The translations under genes and the position numbers were made by a program. Shown piece after piece: positions 52,642 to 64,000 of a stretch of DNA of 64,000 bases (its first letter is position 1; each line of letters opens with the position of its first letter). This DNA comes from Chlorops oryzae (lineage: Eukaryota; Arthropoda; Insecta; Diptera; Chloropidae). The stretch is from the NCBI GenBank assembly GCA_020466095.1, contig CM035807.1, positions 19,569,985 through 19,633,984 on the forward strand, given 5' to 3'. The notes below the pieces were generated by a model. That model did no database searches and was not told the origin of the DNA. It saw nothing but the letters and a program-made list of their open reading frames with translations.

Positions 52642-55506
52642 TTACTTAGTTGGCGGAACCCAACCACTGAAGCCCGATTCCAGATATGATGCGATTTTCA
52701 AACATAATCTATCATTAAATGGAGCAGCAATGACTTGAAATCCCATCGGCAATCCTTGACTATTGAGGCCCATTGGAACATGTGTGGCTGGCAGTTCGAG
52801 CACATTGAAAATCAAAGTGTAATCGACACTCCATATCGTTGCTAAGGAAGTATTATTCGGGAAAGCACTCATCGGGAATGTGGGGAACAACAGAACACCA
52901 TCAGGCCCAAGAGTTGTCTAAAAAGAATAATAATTTGAGAAACAAATTTTGATTCCATTTTAATCTACTTACTGCGACCTCATTTTTTAAAGTTAACGCC
53001 TTTTCTTTATATTCTAGAAGATTTTTCTCCGCCATGAAAGCATTTGCCCGACGTGACATCTCAAAGAGCAGTGCTTCTTTTGTGTATTTACTGTTGAAGA
53101 ATATACTCCGAAGGAGCTCTACCAAAACCTCCAGTAATTTTGATCGACTCGGAGTATTTAAAAGGTAGGAAAAATTCTCAAGACGTGCAATTGCTGACAG
53201 TGCAATCTCAAATGAATTCTCAAAGCCCTGAAAATCCAAATATTTTGTCTGAAGACCGATTTCTTCAAACATATCGATTGCGCTAGTAATAGCTTTTTTG
53301 ATTTCTTTATCAACCGGCTGACGCAGCGTAGCATTGAGACCAGTAAATCCATAAGAATAATAAATCTGTAGGGGGAGAAAATGGAATTATCAAAAACGAA
53401 ATTTTTCGGGGCCGCACCTACTTTAATATGCTCGAAATTGACGTCTGCGTCTAGTTTTAATAAGCGGGTATTTTCACCAGCTATCACACTCAAAATGAGA
53501 GGCAAGTCGGAGGCGAAACGCGTTATTGGACCCATTTGCAACATATTTTGACAATTTATATCATTTTTACTGCTGTTTGGAAAGTGACCTTCTATGGATG
53601 TTATTCCTCCCGTTGGCTTATGTCCGAAAACACCATTAAACATGCAAGGCAAACGAATTGAGCCTGCAATATCGGAACCGATTCCAAATAAACTGGCGCC
53701 AGACCCATTGAGAGCACCCTAAGGGAAGAAAAAATTAACTTTAGATAATTTAAATTGAATATTAAGATAGTTCGTAAATAAGAGCCCACCTCACCTCCAG
53801 AGCTGCCACCACTAGTCATCCTCGAATCGTACGGATTAAGACATCGTCCGTTTGTATACGAAAATGTCTCGATACTGAAGCAATATTCCGGATTAGCTGA
53901 TACCAGCAGTGGAATGGCACCTGCATCACGAATCAAATGAATGACTGCACCATCATTATCGCTCGTAACGTTAATACGATCTAAGCTTCCAACACTTTGC
54001 TTCATTCCTAGAATGAATCAACTAAAAGAATTTATTCCTTAATATTTGCTGACCCTTCTTCTACCTCTTACACCGCAAGCTTCTTTAACTGTGAAAGGAA
54101 CACCCAAAAGCGGTTTCGTTCTATATAACATTTTAATCTCATCACCGTTTAATGGCTTTAGTTTTTCGTCGATCTTAATGGCATCGTATATAGCATCGTT
54201 GAAACGATCCTCAACGACTGCGTTTATATAGGGATTAACCTCCTTGATCCGATTTATATAAAGTTCGACTAGTTTCTGCGATGTAAGCTAAAAATAAGAG
54301 AGAGAGAGAGAGAGAGAGAGGAAGGGCAGAGTTTAAGTTTTGAAAAATGAGTTTAGCGTCAAGTCTGGAAGGGTTAAGAATGTGGGGACCAAAGTCTTAA
54401 AGTAATTTATGATCAGTAAGATTTTCTGACCAGTGATGCCAGATTGTGGGTTTTTCCCCATATTGTGGGTTTTTTTCACTCAAATATCGTGACATGGGGA
54501 AAAGTATGGGTAATTTTATATCGAAATTTATGCACTACATTTAAGGTATATTTACTACTTATGACAATGAAAATCGTGTTTTCCCTCTTCCATACATCAA
54601 TGACTCTTTTTGCTGTATCTAGTCGCGTGTTCCTAAGTGTTGTAAAGAAACTTAGTTTTTTTTTAAGTCATGAATAAGACTGCAATTTTAAGTTACTTTA
54701 TTTTTTGTTATTTTCTTGATACTTTTATTAAAATATTAAAATATTGTGTTAAATCCAATGTTCAATTTTGAAATCGGTACGCCCATATTTCAAAAATCAT
54801 TCTGGTTTTTTCGTGGGTTTTTAGTTTTGAATATGGGGAAAAGTGGTTTTTTTCAATATATGAGGTTTTTTTATCGATAAAATCTGGCATCACTGTTTCT
54901 GACCCAAAACAGAGAGAAAAAAGAAACATTTACTTGGTAGAGAGAAAATTTTAAATTGTAGCGTGCATTGACGCCGACTTGACCGACCGTTGCTTTGACA
55001 TTGTTTACATTTTTTCTCTGTGTGGCGCTTTTAATCTAGGCTTTAGGCTTAAAGTCAATAAAATTCCTTCTTCAAAGCGAAAGACGTGAATAAACATTCA
55101 AAGTAGACGCTAAATACTTTTTATTTCGATATTCTGAAATCGCTTTCTTTCTCGAAGGTCAATTGATCAATAACTTTCTTTCAATTTGGTGTGGTCTTTT
55201 ATTTATAATGGAAATCAAAAGAAATTTTTGAAGAATTAATAAAATACCAATAATGAAAGCTTCATTTTCCTGCTTTATTAAATTCCATCGTATGTAATCA
55301 ACAAATTATCCCGAACAGAAATAATTTACCTCTTTCTCTTGCAGCCTCTCCAATGTCTGTCGCAAGGTCAATAAGAGAATTGGACTTTTAATTGGTGGTA
55401 TGCGTGCTGCATCGTGGTTTCTCGGATAAAAAACTCGGACAAATGGTTTCATAATTAAAAACACAATTTTCATAAGGTATTGTAAGACTCGCAAAAGTAT
55501 TTCCAT
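52642..55506 (-). CDS. Fatty-acid amide hydrolase 2-like amidase, paralog A
   Basis: Amidase-signature serine hydrolase expected to split fatty-acid amides at a membrane. Six exons: 55506-55330, 54287-54065, 54007-53790, 53718-53422, 53365-52973, 52917-52642. Phases join exactly to 527 residues, close to the 532 of human FAAH2. The catalytic Lys127 is in FTVKEACG, cis-Ser202 in GGSSGGE, and the nucleophile Ser226 in GSDIAGSIR. The spacings 75 and 24 equal those of mammalian FAAH (K142, S217, S241). The N-terminus (MEILLRVLQYLMKIVFLIMK) is a hydrophobic membrane anchor. The C-terminus has the family block GLPMGFQVIAAPFNDRLCL ending FSGWVPPTK. Intron 1 carries a hAT MITE. It is tandem with paralog B upstream, 1.37 kb away, and shares four of its intron positions. 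The exact substrate cannot be told from sequence. Confidence 0.94.
54297..54320. repeat. AG dinucleotide microsatellite in an intron
   Basis: About twelve AG units just downstream, on the + strand, of the acceptor of paralog A exon 2. On the transcribed (-) strand this is a CT-rich tract directly preceding that splice acceptor, so it may serve as its pyrimidine tract. Confidence 0.85.
54431..54895. mobile_element. hAT-type MITE carrying TATCGATA, copy 2, 465 bp
   Basis: Inverted relative to the copy at 47129-47515, with the same ends (CAGTGATGCCAGATT, AATCTGGCATCACTG) and a perfect 8-bp duplication TTTCTGAC (54423-54430, 54896-54903). TATCGATA is at 54872-54879. About 80 extra bases in the middle account for the length difference. 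It lies in intron 1 of amidase paralog A. Confidence 0.94.
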
Positions 55507-55795
55507 TTTAATTTTAATAATTTTGAATTAATCAAAAACGGTGGCGGGGAAAAAAACGAAAACAAAACAAAAACAAATTGCACGACTGTCGTTGAACGAA
55601 TTAGCGCAGACTGAAATCGAACTTTCGTCTGCTAAGAGAGTTCGAAGATCACTGGCAAGAATTCTTCAAGGCAAGAGAGTAAAAGACACACAGCATATGA
55701 CGTCACAAGATGCAAGATGACTTGTTGGCGGCCATGAGCGTAGGCATATTTGACGGGGTGACGGTAGGGCTATGACTCATTTAAAATGGGTTTTT

Positions 55796-56580
55796 TATAC
55801 CCAGCGTAAGCGGGGTATATTAGTTTTGTGCAAATCTTGTAACAGGGAGAATTAAGCTCCGGAGATATAGAATAATATATATAGAAATGATCAGGATCAA
55901 AAACTGAATCGATTTAGACATGTCCGTCTGTCCGTCTGCCGTCTGTCCGTCTGTCCGTGGTCCGATCTCCTCCGAAACGGCTGAACCAATGAAGTCGAAA
56001 TTTGGCACACATGTATATCGGGGTCCGAGTATGATCCTAAGTAAAAATGGGAGACATCCGCCCACTGCCACGCCCACAAATGAATTTATTGTGTTTTCAG
56101 TAAAATGCTTGTAACTTGCGAACCACTCAACACATTTCATTGATATTTGGTGTACTGGTAAACTACAAAAAGGGACATTTCCTGGCAAAAAATGGACGCC
56201 GCCCTCCTCGAGCCACGCCCACAAATAAGCCCAAAAATAAGGGCTTATCGTAACTTGTGAAGTAAAAGGCGCAGAAGCTTCAAATTCGCAGCTTAGGTTG
56301 ACCAAGGCAAATGAAAGGTGTAGTAACAAAAATTTATGTAGCCTGCCCACTGCCACGCCCACAAATAGAGAATTTTCATAACTTCCGAAGTAAAAGGCGT
56401 ACAAGCTTCAAATTCGCAACATAGGTTCACCAAGGCGAATGAAAGGTGTAGGGAAATAATTTATGTTGCCCTCCCACTGCCACGCCCACAAATAGAGAAG
56501 CAAAACATAGTGCGCTCATAATGTCGGGACGCTGGGTATTTCAAAGTCGGGCTTGACCGACTTTAGTTTTCTTACTTGTT
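55796..56580. mobile_element. mini-me/DINE-1-like repeat
   Basis: It starts TATACCCAGCGTAAGCGGGG. It then has a TA-rich stretch, a conserved core (GATCAGGATC, GAATCGATTTAGACAT) and a GTCCGTCT proto-microsatellite (55921-55957), the order described for mini-me elements of flies. The 3' half holds about three imperfect units of roughly 130 bp (CCACTGCCACGCCCACAAAT, then AAGTAAAAGGCG, then CAAGGC and AATGAAAGGTGTAG). It ends in CGCTGGGTATTTCAAAG and a CTTACTTG tail. It fills most of the space between the two amidase genes. No real coding frame. Confidence 0.75.
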
Positions 56581-56820
56581 TTTTTATCGAGCCATAGGTC
56601 TAAATCTAACTTAATATTTGAATTTAAAAAAAAAGCATAGCTTGGAAGGGCAGAGGGATGCTACGGTAGGTGTGCTGATATTTCAGTAGTACCTTCCTCC
56701 TCTACATGGAGTCTTAGCGTGACCAACTTAAGAGATGGTATTTCAAAAATATTCAGGAGTACTTTCGCCTCTTCATGGAGGCTTTGCGGCGCTACTGTCG
56801 GAATGAAATTGCTCTCCTAT

Positions 56821-56826
56821 TTTATT
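56821..56826 (-). terminator. Candidate polyadenylation signal of amidase paralog B
   Basis: TTTATT on the + strand (AATAAA on the - strand) about 47 bases past the stop codon at 56873. Confidence 0.45.
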
Positions 56827-56872
56827 TTCCATATAAAGTATGTACTACAATTAAAATGTAATGAAAAATTAT

Positions 56873-58418
56873 TTATTTATTTTCTAGTTCATGTTTAATC
56901 GGCGGCTCCCAGCCACCGAATCCGTTTTCGAGTGCAATGGCAATTTCCAAGCACAATTTGTCCTTGAAGGGTGCAGCAATAACTTGAAATCCAATTGGCA
57001 TACCACGCTCATCCAGACCCATCGGCACTTGTGTCGATGGGAAACCCAAAACATTGAACAAAAGCATCATATCGATTCCAACCAGATTCGGGATCGATGC
57101 ATTAAAGCAGAGCGCTGTTGTATGGAAGGTCGGGAAGAAAAGTACCCCGTCGTTGCCGAGCAAGTCCTGAAGAGCGGTGGAGAAAAATAATGTATACATA
57201 GATTTTTTGACTTCCCCAAGAATTACTCACCAGAAGCTCCTGCTTCAGATTCTTCACTTCACTGCGATACTTCTCCTTTTCTTCCTTCGTCATCAGGAGA
57301 CTCGAGTGCTGCATCAATTCCATGAGCACAGCGTCTTTCGAGTAGAGTGAGTGTCCAGCAAGACCTCGTAAAAATTCAGCAAAAAGTACACCTCTCGAGG
57401 GTCTAATACGATCCGTTTGTGTTAGAATACTTGGAATACCCTCAATACTGAGCAACGAGGCCAAGGAAATCTCCTGTGAATGCTTGAGCCCATCGATCTG
57501 GACTTTCGTTGCTGTAAGTCCACCTTTTTCGAAATATTTAACTGCACGATCAATTGATAATTCGATTTCGAACGCAACGGGTGGATGGCGGAAGCCATTT
57601 AACCCATTAAATCCATGTGTGTAGTATATCTATGAATTAGCTGCGCTTTTGATAGAAAGCAGTTTCAGTTTTACATTAAAGCCTTACCTTAATATCCTTC
57701 ATTATGACACCTTCGTCGAACTTCAGTTTCACACTATTTTTGCCAGCCATTATCTGTAGTAATACTGGGAGATCGCGTGCGAAACGAGTTATAGGACCAA
57801 CTTGTAGATATATCGGAAAATCCGGATCAACACTGCTATATGGAAAGTGTCCTTTCACCGAGACTAGTCCACCTGCGTGATGAGAGCAAAATTTAGTGAA
57901 ACAATTTTTTTTCAATTGATCGGCATTTTTTGATTGCAACCTGTTGGCTTATGTCCGAAAACACCACAAAACATCGCCGGCAGACGTATGGAGCCAGCAA
58001 TATCCGATGCAACGCCAAATAAAGAGGCACCAGCACCGTTCAGCGCACCCTGAAAGAAAAAATTTGGTTTTTTTTTTTACTCTCAAGTGGAGAACTCATA
58101 GCTCTAGATTGTACTTACCTCGCCGCCTGACGATCCAGCTGATGTACGTCTTAAATCGTATGGATTTCTGCATGGGCCCGATGTCTGCGTATTAGTCTCG
58201 AAGGCCAAACAGAATTCTGGTGTCGCTGAAACAAGCAGAGGTATCGCACCAGCAGCTCGAAGTAATTCCACAACATCGCCGTCCTGTGTGCAGCGAGTGT
58301 TCATGCGTTCCACACTACCCACTATAAATGACATTCCTTGAAATGAAGAATTGAAATTTTGTGTTAAAAGGATTGTCTCCTCCATTCCCATAACTCGATG
58401 AATTATTAAATAATTGGG

Positions 58419-58450
<32 letters not shown>

Positions 58451-61400
58451 AGCTAGAAATGGTTTTATTAACCCTTTACCGCATGATATATTAAAAAGGG
58501 GGGCCACAAATTTTTTTATTAACCCTGTATTGCATTAAAATTTAACTAATTGGGGAAAATATTTTTTCGCAGCAAATGGTTTTATTAACCCTTTACAGCA
58601 TGAAATATTAAATAATTTGTGAACTTTTATTTTTTTAGCTGTAAATGGTTCTATTAATGATATATGTATATTAAAAGGGGGCAAACAATTTGCTAATTAA
58701 CCCTCTACTGCATTAAATATTAACTAATTGGGGCAAATACTTTTTCGCTGCAAATGATTTAAATAACCCTTTACTGCATGAAATATTGAATAATTGAGAA
58801 AATTTTTTTTATTGGCTGCAAATGGGCTTACTAACCCTTAACTGCATGATATGGACTGTACTTACATATATTAAAATGGGGCAAAACATATTTTTTCGCA
58901 GTAAATGGTTTATTAACCCTCTACTGCATTAAATATTTTATGCCTAATAGTTGGGGGAAATAATTTTTGGTAACCCTCTACTGCATTAAATATTAATTAC
59001 TTATGGAAAATATTCTAATTCCTTGATCTGTCTCTGGACGGAGCTTATTCTAAAAAAAAAAATAAATAAATAAATGAAAAAATTACACTAGTTTACGAAA
59101 AATCTGACTAGTACCATCTGACGGTCATTTCTTAGTTAAAATTTTCTGCTGAATCCGAATATTCAGTCAGATAATTTTTAAGTATAACAGTTTTTGAGAT
59201 ACCTATAGGCTGTTTTCCGGTTTTTGAGTTTTGAAAAAAGTATGATTGGTAAATTCCAATTATCTCCGGACATACTTAACCGATTTTAAATTCTAAGCTA
59301 TAAAATTAAGGGTGATTGAATTCCCTATTAACGATGTCCGGAACACCTTTCGATCCAACCAATGGCTTAGAAGCTATTAATGGAATCTTCCAGAAATTTG
59401 TTTCATTTCTAACAAAATTTCTTTTAAAAAATCACTTTTGTTCTAAACTACACAATGATAAAAAATTTTTCTATTTTTTTTCTTCTTTTGACATCAAATA
59501 ATGATCTTTTAGGAAGAAAGACAGCCCATGTAGACCACATTCGCGTTAAAAATGTGGTTTGTATAAGCATTTAAGTAAAAATACTCAAAACTTCATTTTA
59601 CCAAATGTCCTGACTACACAGGCCAAAAAAAAATAAAGGTCCTGATACAGAAAGATGAATTTCTTTAACCTACGTACCCTTTGATTGATAGTTTTAGATT
59701 TAAAGAACGACTTAAAAACCGGAGAACAGTTATTTGAATTTTTGAATCTGACAATGGCATATAGAGGGTTATTATTTTGTTATTGAGCCAAGAAGAGAGC
59801 GAATAAAAAAGCAAGAGATAATCGCAATTTTCTTCTCTTTATAAATTGTCTGAAGCGGAGAGGATAAAGGTTGAGTGCTTTATCTCAGAATTTCATTCAC
59901 AAAGCGTAGATATTAATTGGTCATATTCCGTATGTTCGTTGATAAAGTACACTGAGAATTATTTATTGTTACATCTGGTTTGTGCTCTTCAATATGATTA
60001 GCATGTAACGTATCGAATGTTCCATGCAGTAATGAAAACTACTTTCAAACTGATCTTCGACTTGTCACAAATAAATCGATCCATCTTTATTAAAACCAAA
60101 AATATATGCGAATTAAGCTGCCTTTTTAAATAAACTCACCCCCTTGATCCCATTTCTGCAAGAATAAACTTGTTGTGCTCAAGTGGAGCTCGATAGCGGT
60201 ATTTCTTGCTTTGTAGGGAAAAGTCAAATTTCTTTTCAATTGCTTTTGTCCTCAGACATTTTATTGATACATACTCGGTACGAGTCTAGTCGAACTAAAG
60301 GCCAATAGATATATTTCTTGGATCTGAATTGGACTCCCAAGGAGGACGAAGAATATGGTGCTTTTAATGAAATACATAAATTCAGTACCTAAAAACGTAA
60401 AATGCAAATCAACTTTTAAAATGAAACAACAATGTACTTTTCATTTTGATCGAATGTTTGTTTAAATAGAATAGCTCAGGGTTTAGGGGGTTAACGAGCA
60501 ATCTATTACGCGCTTGCACTTCAATTTATTCAAAATATATAAAGCCGTCTTTCTATTCATGAAGAAGGTTGAATCGATTTGAATTTAGTTCGGGATTTGT
60601 ACTGAAGAAAGCCAAACGAGCTTCAGTTTCTTTTTTGCTAATTATTTAATCACATACAAATATATTCCACACGGGGTCTAAGTCTCGGGTCTGTTTTGTC
60701 TTCGAGAGTTGTACTCGAAGTTTTTAGATGATGAATCCATACCCGAATTCAAAAAGGGGATACATAATTTTGTAAGAAAGATGGGGTTTTGGAACAAAAC
60801 TTTTTTGGTGAAAGTCCAAAGGGGCGGATCTCCTTCTTCCGTTACTACTTTTTAGACAAATAAATCGAAAGTTATAGACGCAGACAGACGAACAGATAGA
60901 CCGGCTGAAAGAAAGACAGACAGATGGATAAGTATGATAGAGAGAGAGAGACAGACATTTATCCAGATGTTTAACATCTACTATATAGACATGCCTATTT
61001 GACGAAGTCGGCAGACCTTAATCGAGTTTCGGGGCTATTAACCCCTCAAAAAATACCAAAATCCCCAGCGAGACTTCCATAAGAGGTCCGTTCAAGCACC
61101 GTTGAGAACCATGATACAAAGAGAGCAAGATAGCGCCACTTCTGGTACCGCTATTTTGTAGCATTCGAATTGTTGTTGTTTCCCATGCTAAAATACAGGG
61201 TGTTTCGCATAAGGATGTATATCCGAAAGGAGGTGATAGGGGTGCTCAATATCGACCAAAAATCGTATGGGAGAAGGGGGTGGAAAATGCTCCCCTTAGG
61301 AGTTAGAGGGCCTTAAAGTTTTTAGGCAGTAAGTCGAGAAAAAAAATTCTCCCACGATAACGGTTCATCGTAGAAAAAAAACTGTTAAGCGGTTTGAAAG

Positions 61401-63140
61401 CCAATTCTATGGGCTTTTAGGCAAAATTAAATTCATGGTAAGAATTTAAGCCAATTTTGGTGTATTAAGCGGTCAAAGTCAAAAATTCTGAAAAAAATTC
61501 TATTTTTTTACTTTGAGAGCCATTTTGGTATGAAAAAGGTCCTATTAACACATACTTTTCTAATTTTTTTCAAAATCCTCGATTAATTTACTTCAAATCT
61601 GTGGTACATTTGTCATACCTTATTAGCGGTTTAACCTCAGGAAAAATAGGATTTAAAAACGAACTTAAACTTTTTTTAAAATCAATTTAAATAATCTCAG
61701 CAAAAAATTACCAATTTTTCCAGTTAAAGTTCGTATAATTTTAAACCAAAATTTGTCTTAAATAAGAAATTGCTGGCTGGCCATTGTAAGCCAAAGATTG
61801 CTCTTTTAAGAATTTCATCACATAAAAAAAGTTCAAGTTTGTTTATAGATCCTATTTGTCCTGAGGTTAAACCGCTAATAAGGTATGACAAATGTGCCAC
61901 AGATTTGAAGTAAATTAATTAAGGATTTTGAAAAAAATTAGAAAAGTATGTGTTAATAGGACCTTTTTCATACCAAAATGGCTCTCAAAGTAAAAAAAAT
62001 AGAATTTTTTTCAGAATTTTTGACTTTGACCGCTTAATTAACCATCATTGGCTTAAATTCTTACCATGAATTTAATTTTGCCTAAAAGCCCATAGAATTG
62101 GCTTTCAAACCGCTTAACAGTTTTTTTTCTACGATGAACCGTTATCGTGATAGAATTTTTTTTCTCGACTTACTGCCTAAAAACTTTAAGGCCCTCTAAC
62201 TCCTTAGGGAAGCATTTTCCACCCCCCCTCCCATACGATTTTTGGTCGATATTGAGCACCTCTATCACCTCCTTTCGGATATACATCCTTATGCGAAACA
62301 CCCTGTATAGTTGTGACGTTGGACTTAACATGCAAAACAACAACAACGAAGCTCTCATTTTGTATTTGTGACATCATCGGGCTGAAGTGGCGCTATCTTG
62401 TTTTCTTGTATCATGGTTCAGAACCATACCGCTCGGTTCTGGGGCTCCCGGTCCCAGCTCTATCTACCATGTCTAAGGTCATATGGTCAATTTTTCGTAC
62501 ATTGCCACCCACAATACTTTACGAGATTGATCCAATACCCGAACGACCTACTGGTGGAAGACTAGCAGTGGACTAGGGGCCGCGGATGCGCAAAAACTCC
62601 ATCCCTCGACACACTGAAAGACAAATGGACATTGCAAAATCGATACCTCTAGAGATTCCCTGCATTACAGATGGACTCCAAGCCTATATTAATATAACAT
62701 ACGAATTCTTCCTATCTCCTGCATCTGCAAATATTCTTCAACTCACCTTTTAAACCGCAAGATTCCTTAACAGTAAATGGTATACCGAGCAGAGGATATC
62801 GTGCGGTAAGTTCGAATATATCTCTATCCGATGTTTTTGCGATAAGTTGATCAGCATATTTTGCCTCCTTGATGGCTTCGGTAAAGCGTTCTTCGACCAC
62901 TGCATTTATCGATGGATTCACCTCTTTGATACGTTCAATATAAATCCTAACCAGCTCCTCGGAGCTAAGTTCTTTCGCACGAATTTCAAGTATAAGCTCC
63001 CATGCTGATTTGGTCAATAGTCTATTCCTGATTGGAGGATACGTGGGCTTCTTTTTCGATAGGATCCAATTCAGTAGTGTGTTTATAACAAAAATGATGT
63101 GGCTCAGCACAATGCTTCCTATCACCATGAATGCAGTCAT
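56873..63140 (-). CDS. Fatty-acid amide hydrolase 2-like amidase, paralog B
   Basis: Amidase-signature serine hydrolase, probably membrane-anchored. Six exons: 63140-62747, 58336-58119, 58049-57941, 57872-57688, 57629-57231, 57166-56873. Phases join to 532 residues, the same length as human FAAH2. The true start is the ATG at 63140, followed by a transmembrane segment at about residues 4-27 (VIGSIVLSHIIFVINTLLNW). Catalytic residues are Lys125 (FTVKESCG), cis-Ser200 (AGSSGGE) and nucleophile Ser224 (ASDIAGSIR); the spacings 75 and 24 are intact. The signature is slightly relaxed compared with paralog A (AGSS for GGSS, VASD for IGSD). Compared with A it lacks the intron after the KEL segment and has an extra 68-bp intron in HKPTGG. 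The 4.4-kb first intron holds a repeat array and a long palindrome. A tandem duplicate of A; substrate not assignable. Confidence 0.93.
58440..59010. repeat. Tandem repeat array with TTAACCC motifs, array 2
   Basis: Eight units beginning TTAACCCTTTACTGCAT or close variants start near 58468, 58519, 58585, 58697, 58763, 58831, 58913 and 58971, with spacings of about 51-112 bp. Unit bodies share AATTGGGGAAAATATTTTTT and GCAAATGGTTTTATTAACCC. Inverted relative to the array at 37589-38156. It lies in intron 1 of amidase paralog B, immediately after a 30-bp T tract. Confidence 0.85.
59011..61100. other. Intron sequence of amidase paralog B, nothing recognised
   Basis: AT-rich, with no exon or element that I can define. 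A GA-rich run with GACAGACAG-type repeats lies at about 60880-60960. Frames present are short and unlike any conserved protein. Confidence 0.55.
61106..62419. mobile_element. Outer inverted-repeat element enclosing a palindrome
   Basis: GAACCATGATACAA with GCAAGATAGCGCCACTTC (61106-61142) is matched by its reverse complement at 62384-62419. Between the arms lies the separate TA-flanked palindrome at 61196-62305. The target duplication was not found, so the true ends may lie slightly further out. Confidence 0.6.
61196..62305. mobile_element. Foldback palindromic element, 1110 bp, TA-flanked
   Basis: Ends CAGGGTGTTTCGCATAAGG and CCTTATGCGAAACACCCTG are bounded by TA (61194-61195, 62306-62307), a Tc1/mariner/pogo-type target. 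The inverted repeat does not stop at the ends: arms of about 485 bp (61196-61680 and 61823-62305) are near-identical reverse complements with few changes by eye, around a loop of about 140 bp. It lies in the first intron of amidase paralog B, so it is transcribed in the pre-mRNA and would fold into a long hairpin. Confidence 0.9.
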
Positions 63141-63441
63141 TTTACTTATTCTCACCTTTCACCCTCAGCGAGTGCACTTTGATTCTCTAAAGCTTTCGAT
63201 CCAAAACAAATTTTAATGTTTCGAGCTTTTTATTGAAGTACTTTCTATTGGACAGTTTGTTGTTGTTGTTGATATTGTATATTGAAAACTAAATGTTCAA
63301 ACTGATTGATGAGCAAAGGGCAACTCGACGATTATTGTTTGACTCAACGAGATTTCACGCGTCCAAGTTGTGGGGAGGTTGCACGTCGCACAATATTAAT
63401 TTTAGAATTTATTTGCACTTTTTCGCGCTGCTTTTGATTGT

Positions 63442-63445
<4 letters not shown>

Positions 63446-63479
<34 letters not shown>
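63446..63479. repeat. T34 homopolymer upstream of amidase paralog B
   Basis: An uninterrupted run of about 34 T residues, roughly 305 bp upstream of the start codon. The rest of 63141-64000 shows no further gene; it should contain the promoter and 5' leader of paralog B. Confidence 0.8.
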
Positions 63480-63483
<4 letters not shown>

Positions 63484-64000
63484 ATTTTTCGTTTATTTAT
63501 TTAACAATTGCGCAAACTTTAAGTACAATGTGGCTTAAGGTTTTTGTCTTGAGCACGTCTGGATAGTAATCTTTTGAAAGTAATTTTTATTATTACACAA
63601 ATCTTACATGCCAGATGTCGTTTTGAGATTATTTTATTATTATTTTCTCTTTTTGTAGTTTATTTCATTTTTATATATTTGCGTTTTTTTTTTCTTTTTT
63701 TGAATTCTTCTCGTTAATCGGTGTGGCTGCCTCGGAAACGCGTACGGCACTGTAATGCACAATAAATCCGAAAGACGCTCGAAGCTATTCTGGGTGTCAA
63801 CGGCGCGCCGAATGTTTGCCTAATGGCTATTGAATAAAATTGCAAGTTTTACATAAAATTATTTTAACACTCGAAATTGCCTGGAACTTGGAACGATCAA
63901 GAAATGAAGAATTCATTGAATTGTTTTGCGTTTTACTTGATTAAATGGATCCATTCCATACGATTCTGAGCACTGGCAAAGTTCAAAGGTTTATGTATTA

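Noticed and set aside
55820..56404. 194-residue frame on the - strand between the amidase genes
   Set aside because: It lies entirely within the mini-me/DINE-1-like repeat, and its periodicity comes from the 130-bp units.

Overview
The window is nuclear DNA from an insect, most likely a higher fly (Diptera, Brachycera). The reasons are intron-rich genes whose exon products match fly proteins closely (MED6 is 248 residues, almost the Drosophila length), AT-rich intergenic DNA, promoter motifs of the DREF type (ATCGATA), and a mini-me/DINE-1-like repeat with a GTCC/GTCT proto-microsatellite. A tephritid or another large-genome fly is plausible, but the species cannot be fixed from the sequence alone. 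Layout: bases 1-26005 hold no gene I can support. They contain a decayed RTE-clade retrotransposon fragment (5700-6225), two direct copies of a 0.4-kb inverted-repeat element (4886-5304, 14610-15004), a 21-bp minisatellite (17277-17705), a 1.17-kb hAT-type element (19821-20988), several MITEs and a SINE-like unit. This stretch may be intron or upstream DNA of the first gene. From 26006 to 42032 (+) lie the last six exons of the DNA polymerase alpha B subunit gene (DNApol-alpha73/POLA2). Its first visible exon is 74 bp long and separated from the rest by an 11-kb intron full of transposon remains. Convergent with it is dipeptidyl peptidase III (DppIII, 45597-42243, -). Divergent from DppIII is an unnamed three-finger C2H2 protein gene (47698-50020, +). 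Convergent with that is Mediator subunit MED6 (51344-50262, -). Two tandem amidase-signature genes of the fatty-acid amide hydrolase 2 type follow (55506-52642 and 63140-56873, both -). Functionally the genes are housekeeping and unrelated: lagging-strand priming, peptide turnover, transcription, and lipid-amide hydrolysis. For each of the five complete genes the reading phases join exactly at every inferred splice junction, which supports the models; the polymerase exons join equally well but the gene lacks its N-terminus. The second story is mobile DNA. Five non-autonomous hAT-type elements have perfect 8-bp target duplications that all fit nTnnnnAn. There are pogo/Tc1-type MITEs flanked by TA, PIF/Harbinger-type MITEs flanked by TAA, arrays of a repeat carrying a piggyBac-like TTAACCC end motif inside two different genes, and a 1.1-kb near-perfect palindrome in an amidase intron that would fold into a long RNA hairpin. 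One hAT MITE family carries a perfect TATCGATA (DREF site) next to its terminus.
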